A stretch of DNA of 64,000 nt, from NCBI GenBank assembly GCA_023406895.1, contig JAEXTV010000004.1:62001-126000 (forward strand), given 5' to 3'. The position numbers and the translations under genes are program-made. The stretch comes from Bacillota bacterium (lineage in GTDB: Bacteria; Bacillota; Clostridia; Christensenellales; SZUA-584). Below are positions 60,173 through 64,000 of this stretch, one piece after another. The notes below the pieces were generated by a model, which did not search any database, was not told the origin of the DNA, and worked only from the letters and a program-made list of their open reading frames with translations. Every line of letters starts with the position of its first letter. The first letter of the stretch is position 1.

Positions 60173-60775
60173 TTATTCTTCTGCTTCGGGTTCATCAAAC
60201 ACGGTAAAATCCGATGCAAATTCGAGATACTCCACAATCGCGTATGCTTTCAATTCGGCAAAATCGTTGCTGCCGAGCGTGTAAACAAACGTGGTGCTTG
60301 CCGTCGTTAGGTACGGTATCGGAACAGGGTTCACGGCGTTGCCCGTGTTCTCTCTCATAAGAGCGCCAAGCGTAACCGCGTTGTAAGCAAGAGACCCTTG
60401 TTTAATTCCGGTTGCCGCAACAGAAACGCCGTCGAGAAAACCGTCCTCGTCGCCGCTCTTAATGCCCAAGTCCACGGTTTTTGTCGTCCCGGTTGCTTCG
60501 GCTGTCACGACTTTTAGCAATGTTCTAAGAACCAGCCTTCCAGCGGGCAGCACAATGCTTGTGTCCTGCGCTGTTGTTTCGGCGACAATCGGAAGCTCCG
60601 CAACAGCAAAACGATGCCGAGCGCCCACGGACGCGAGTTCGAGAACGCTGTGCATTTCCCGAACCGCAACCTGATTGGCGGCATAGTCTTCGTTGAAATT
60701 TGTCATATCGTCGTCGATTCTAGGCCAACTCATATTAGCGAATCTGCTTGACTGGTCTACAGGTACATAAGGCAT
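60173..60775 (-). CDS. Phage structural protein, unknown
   Basis: A 200-residue protein beginning MPYVPVDQSSRFANMSWPRI, mostly beta (VVAETTAQDTSIVLPAGRLV, TASTTFVYTLGSNDF) with an acidic end. I do not recognise its family. It lies between the collar-type fibre protein and the endolysin, so a tail or receptor-binding accessory is likely, but nothing in the sequence proves it. Confidence 0.65.
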   Translation of the reverse strand: MPYVPVDQSSRFANMSWPRIDDDMTNFNEDYAANQVAVREMHSVLELASVGARHRFAVAELPIVAETTAQDTSIVLPAGRLVLRTLLKVVTAEATGTTKTVDLGIKSGDEDGFLDGVSVAATGIKQGSLAYNAVTLGALMRENTGNAVNPVPIPYLTTASTTFVYTLGSNDFAELKAYAIVEYLEFASDFTVFDEPEAEE

Positions 60776-60829
60776 TTTCTAATCCTTCTTTCTTTTGTTT
60801 TATATCAAGCCGCGCCGCCAATGGCTCAA

Positions 60830-61312
60830 TTAAGCTGTTCTTTCCCATACATATACCGATATAAATGGCGGCATTATGGGCAATCCTGTTCCATCGCCCA
60901 ATATTTCTGTCCTCAACTCACCACCAACACCGTTTGATCCATAAGGTATGTTATAATTTTGTCCGCCACCCGTATTAAGTGATATATTATTGCCGCCTTG
61001 ATATCCGACGTTCAACCGAATATTCGGCAAATGAGTTTTTGAAATTGCTGATGTTTTACCGCCGCCAGTTTTTCCGGCAGAGTAATCGCCACTGTCTGTA
61101 CAGGCATACAAAAACTTGTCTGTAATGCGTTCCCATGTCCCATACCCAAGAATTTCAGACGGGTTGCGCGAGTCGTCTTTAATGCTAACAATAAACCCGA
61201 TAGGCAATTCCATACGGTTTATCATCTTCGCCGCTTTGCTCATGAAATCGTTCAGGTCTTTTATTGCTTTTGGCGAAGTCAGCTCGCGTAAAAAATTCCA
61301 ATTCAATGCCAT
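60830..61312 (-). CDS. Phage tail fibre-like protein with collar/baseplate-type domain
   Basis: A 160-residue protein with a helical N terminus and, from about residue 55, the pattern found in phage tail collar and baseplate fibre tips: NPSEILGYGTWERITDKFLY, a Gly-rich stretch (GKTGGGKTS, QGGNNISLNTGGGQNY), then LPIMPPFISVYVWERTA at the very end. It begins 4 bases after the stop of the propeller-like protein. It is probably the receptor-contacting tip of a short tail. Confidence 0.8.
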   Translation of the reverse strand: MALNWNFLRELTSPKAIKDLNDFMSKAAKMINRMELPIGFIVSIKDDSRNPSEILGYGTWERITDKFLYACTDSGDYSAGKTGGGKTSAISKTHLPNIRLNVGYQGGNNISLNTGGGQNYNIPYGSNGVGGELRTEILGDGTGLPIMPPFISVYVWERTA

Positions 61313-61316
61313 AGCT

Positions 61317-62819
61317 TTAATCCTCGTCTAACTCGAATTTAAAATCAATTCCCGAAAGATTGATCGCGGAACCGCTCACGTTCTCGAATTTGAAAGCGAA
61401 TATGCGCCCGGTAACGCTGAACTGCAAATTATGCAGTTTGCGCGTCGTCTGCAACGTCACGGTTTTCTCTTTGGTTTTCTCCACGCCGTTTTTGTTGTAA
61501 TAAACGGTGATCTTGACTTGACCGCCCGGCGTGCCGTCCGACTTCGTACCCCACCCGGTGAAGTAGAGGTCTGTGAGCGTTTTGTCTGCGTTTGGGTATC
61601 CAAAGTCTGTGCGCGGTGTCAGCCAGTAGCATGACAACGGTTCCAATGCGGACGAGTATTTAAAGACCCTGTCATATGCAAGTCGATATATTGTTTCTCC
61701 GCTCGTACACGAATCGTAAATATACGGGCTTGTCTCAACATGCACTTCGATTGTTTTTTTTCTTAGGTCGTATTTTATATACTTCCCGACATATCCCGTC
61801 AGTACAGGATTTGGGCCACTGAATGGTACGCGACTGAAAACATACAGTATATTGTCTGACAGTTCGCACCTTACGTCTTTCATGTTCGGATATATGTCTT
61901 TGATTTCGTCCGTAAGCAAAGGCAATACTTCTGTGCCTGTATACCGGTATATACCATCGGCACCTGCAAAGAAGCAGTTTGTACCGTCTGTGCAAATGCT
62001 GTCATAATAAATAGCACCTTTTGATGCGTATACGGTTTCAACGGAATATTCGCTCGGAGTATCCCCAGCAATCTTTTTTATTGAGTTTTGTTTGAAAATG
62101 ACAACATCGTCAAATATGTTAGCCATACCAACGATTGAATCGCCATCGTCCGTTTGAATAATTATGTTGCCCGCAGCGCCCGCTGTCGTCCAGTCTTCCG
62201 GAGCGTATGCGTTTGAGTAATACACCGTATTCGTGCCGAATATTGTTTTCCAAAGTCGGTCTTTATGAACGGTGTTAAAGTTTTTTCCCGTAGGCGTGCC
62301 GCCAAGCGCTGCCGCTCTAACAAAAAGGTTATTGCTGCCGTCCTTATAAACCCACAGCTTGTAGTTGTCGATTATCATATACTGAACATCGCTGATGTCC
62401 ATTATGACCGATTTTGGCTTCGGTGTTGCGTTAGGCCATAATGCCGTTAAAGCAGCGGTTGTTCCATCAGCCAAATAAATCCTATGCCAGCTATAAGTCG
62501 TACCAAACGATGCATTCTTGTGATATGCGTACCACTCGGTGTAATCGCCCGTTTCCATTGTGGTGCCAATAAACCCGACGATTAAAATCATGCCATAAGT
62601 GCGGTGATTGAACACATGAAGCGAAGCGGGCTTCGCATATCCAAAAGCAGCATTTGTGGGCGCAGCTTCTATTGAGCCGCCGCGCGTTGATAAAATCCCT
62701 TCGCTTACGTCGATATTCTGGCAATCTGGAGAATACGAAAGAGACATCAAGTTTTCGTCAATCGTTTGATTCAATCCCTTGATAACGCCCATTTTTGCCG
62801 TGATTGTTTTGATAGCCAT
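61317..62819 (-). CDS. Phage beta-propeller-like DNA-stabilisation/tail hub protein
   Basis: A 500-residue beta-rich protein. Repeated motifs (YDSICTDGTNCFFAGADGIY, LYVFSRVPFSG, TSGETIYRLAYDRVFKY) suggest a propeller as in P22-gp10-like stabilisation or podovirus tail-hub proteins. It begins MAIKTITAKMGVIKGLNQ after an AAAGGAGA ribosome binding site. It sits just downstream of the adaptor gene, the usual order in short-tailed phages. The assignment rests on fold-type and position. Confidence 0.75.
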   Translation of the reverse strand: MAIKTITAKMGVIKGLNQTIDENLMSLSYSPDCQNIDVSEGILSTRGGSIEAAPTNAAFGYAKPASLHVFNHRTYGMILIVGFIGTTMETGDYTEWYAYHKNASFGTTYSWHRIYLADGTTAALTALWPNATPKPKSVIMDISDVQYMIIDNYKLWVYKDGSNNLFVRAAALGGTPTGKNFNTVHKDRLWKTIFGTNTVYYSNAYAPEDWTTAGAAGNIIIQTDDGDSIVGMANIFDDVVIFKQNSIKKIAGDTPSEYSVETVYASKGAIYYDSICTDGTNCFFAGADGIYRYTGTEVLPLLTDEIKDIYPNMKDVRCELSDNILYVFSRVPFSGPNPVLTGYVGKYIKYDLRKKTIEVHVETSPYIYDSCTSGETIYRLAYDRVFKYSSALEPLSCYWLTPRTDFGYPNADKTLTDLYFTGWGTKSDGTPGGQVKITVYYNKNGVEKTKEKTVTLQTTRKLHNLQFSVTGRIFAFKFENVSGSAINLSGIDFKFELDED

Positions 62820-62831
62820 CGTTTTTCTCCT

Positions 62832-63698
62832 TTACGCAAGCGGGTTAATGACTTTTGAGCCAGAACTGTTGAGCGGATAATAAGCGTTCTGTATGCTCTG
62901 CGATTCACCGACGTTCGGCGTGATATATCCCGCTTCTTCGTCGAACTTCGTCTTGAAGTATTCAGCAACGCTGATGTAGTTCGGCCCCTTTGACATGTAC
63001 AGCTTGTGCGCAGCCCAGTACGTCAAAATCATGTGATAATCTTCGTGGAATATCGGTACCCAGTTGTCCCCGATATAGATTTCGTCGAGCGCCGCCGTTG
63101 CTGTGCTGATCGTTTCATTGACGGTGATTGTCGCCGCTCCTGCCGCGCCCGCTGCTGCCGATGCAATCGTGTACTCCGTGTACGTGCCCTCGCTCACATC
63201 GATGAGATACAGTTTCTTGCCCACGAGCGCCGCCGCTTCATCAGCCGAGATCGCTTCGCTCACAGGTATCACCTTTGCAGTGTTCGCGCCCTTGACTTTG
63301 TATGTCGTTTCAAGCGGCTTCGGCATGAACTCGTATTTGACGTATACCGTGCCGTTTTCCGTCGCGTTCGGCACGTATATGCCGCCCTCGTTGTCGGTCA
63401 AAGCCCACGGAATCGCCGCGGCTTCGTTTCCGCTTGCGCTTGACGAAAAATCTTCGTAAAGCGATATTTTCAAAATCCCGACGAATTTTTCGATGAGATT
63501 GTCAAAGTCAAAGCATTTGTTAGCGTCAAGCGTAATCGCTTCGCATTTCCACGGATGCCATTTTTCGCGGCATATCTTGCGATACCCTTCGTTCAAAGCC
63601 GTTTTAATGCGGGTGGCGTACTCGCTTCTGTCCGATGCGTCAGGCTCGTTTATCCGTATCTGCGCGAGAACTTCGGTTATCAGTTCGTAAATGTTCAT
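62832..63698 (-). CDS. Phage head-tail adaptor-like protein
   Basis: About 288 residues from the ATG at 63698 (MNIYELITEVLAQIRINEP); GTG at 63704 is an alternative with AAGGAG closer. The N terminus resembles podovirus head-to-tail adaptors (TALNEGYRKICREKWHPWKC). Beta-rich middle parts and a C-terminal segment with NYISVAEYFKTKFDEEAGYI, the typical adaptor tail helix, follow. An inserted domain of about 50 residues (TAKVIPVSEAISADEAAA, Ala-rich) is in the centre. It precedes the propeller gene by 12 bases. Confidence 0.78.
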   Translation of the reverse strand: MNIYELITEVLAQIRINEPDASDRSEYATRIKTALNEGYRKICREKWHPWKCEAITLDANKCFDFDNLIEKFVGILKISLYEDFSSSASGNEAAAIPWALTDNEGGIYVPNATENGTVYVKYEFMPKPLETTYKVKGANTAKVIPVSEAISADEAAALVGKKLYLIDVSEGTYTEYTIASAAAGAAGAATITVNETISTATAALDEIYIGDNWVPIFHEDYHMILTYWAAHKLYMSKGPNYISVAEYFKTKFDEEAGYITPNVGESQSIQNAYYPLNSSGSKVINPLA

Positions 63699-63723
63699 TT
63701 TCACGATCTCCTTAAAAATAGAA

Positions 63724-63797
63724 TTGCGCGGGGCGAGTGCAGTGCTGGCGGCTTACTGCGCGGCAGGCCGGAGGTATAGCCTTTTAACCCCGCGCAA
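63724..63797 (-). other. Long hairpin in the gap before the adaptor gene
   Basis: Perfect 10-bp arms TTGCGCGGGG (63724-63733) and CCCCGCGCAA (63788-63797) enclose a 54-base GC-rich region with further inner pairing. On the minus strand the stem is followed by AATTCTATTTTT, so it may act as a weak terminator; on either view it is a structured RNA segment. It comes 26 bases before the adaptor start. Confidence 0.55.
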
Positions 63798-63802
63798 AAT
63801 TG

Positions 63803-64000
63803 TTAAACTCCCAGTGCTTTCAGCGCTTCGTTTTCGCGCTGCTGCATGTTTTTCGCTGCTGTGCGCCGAAGCTCAAGCGATCTTATGATGTTCTCTCTGT
63901 GCGCAAGCGGAATGTTTTCTTCTTTCCCGATATAAACCTTTTTCACATGTCCGTTGACGCACGATACGATGTAATCGGGTTCGCCAATTCCAATACCGCC
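63803..64000 (-). CDS. Phage gene, C-terminal fragment
   Basis: The last 65 residues of a protein whose start lies outside the window. The visible end contains YIVSCVNGHVKKVYIGKEEN and a basic C-terminal helix (IIRSLELRRTAAKNMQQREN). No family can be given from the fragment. It is in the same direction as the downstream structural genes and ends before the long hairpin. Confidence 0.75.
   Translation of the reverse strand, partial: GGIGIGEPDYIVSCVNGHVKKVYIGKEENIPLAHRENIIRSLELRRTAAKNMQQRENEALKALGV

Overview
The window looks like chromosomal DNA of a spore-forming, fermentative Clostridia-type Firmicute. The evidence is the ylxM-ffh-rpsP-khpA-rimM-trmD gene order, SpoVS and YlbJ sporulation proteins, a T-box leader on hisS-aspS, Pta-AckA acetate formation, a PPi-type phosphofructokinase, indolepyruvate:ferredoxin oxidoreductase and BlaI/BlaR and RsgI-type regulators. 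No rRNA or tRNA gene is visible and I cannot name a genus. Almost everything is on the minus strand. The plus-strand exceptions are tmcAL, a VOC-fold gene, ylbJ, an EFR1-type flavoprotein and one doubtful small membrane ORF.

Region by region: 0-0.5 kb holds the start of a membrane-anchored, probably phosphodiester-glycosidase-like protein. 0.8-4.3 kb is the translation/SRP operon, with a consensus promoter and a palindrome at its start site. 4.3-8.9 kb is a run of five lipoprotein genes plus a PhzF-like enzyme, lying between ylxM and ftsY-smc, which are neighbours in many Firmicutes. 9.2-13.6 kb is ftsY-smc. 13.9-18.5 kb is the T-box-controlled hisS-aspS-rseC-like-trxA group and spoVS. 18.5-27.5 kb carries a DUF6034-like lipoprotein, pta-ackA, tmcAL, a VOC protein and a blaI-blaR pair whose BlaR sensor ends in a domain related to that lipoprotein. 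27.8-32.1 kb has ylbJ, coaD, rsmD, a folate cyclo-ligase and alr. 32.2-37.6 kb is an aryl-/2-keto-acid module (ACT protein, two PaaK-type CoA ligases, IorAB). 37.6-38.5 kb is a gene-free kilobase full of small palindromic repeats. 38.5-48.4 kb has PPi-PFK, a VanW protein, a second (orphan) BlaI repressor, YjbQ, an ECF sigma/anti-sigma/RsgI-like lipoprotein operon, an EFR1 flavoprotein and a GNAT-Rnk fusion. 48.9-51.8 kb is a TetR-ABC exporter operon. 51.8-64.0 kb is the late part of a phage that runs off the right end: head-tail adaptor, beta-propeller stabilisation protein, collar-type fibre, lysis genes, a LysM protein and a 1,969-residue protein with LPD38-like features. This is best read as a podovirus-type prophage.

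The most interesting points are: two blaI promoters with near-identical operators, one belonging to an orphan repressor; an RsgI-type (DINPS) receptor domain coupled to an ECF sigma factor with an ECF-type promoter in front; a GNAT acetyltransferase fused to an Rnk transcription-factor domain; dispersed hairpin repeats whose stems covary between copies; and a phage whose lysis genes sit between fibre and presumed ejection proteins. Domain calls come from reading motifs, not from searches.
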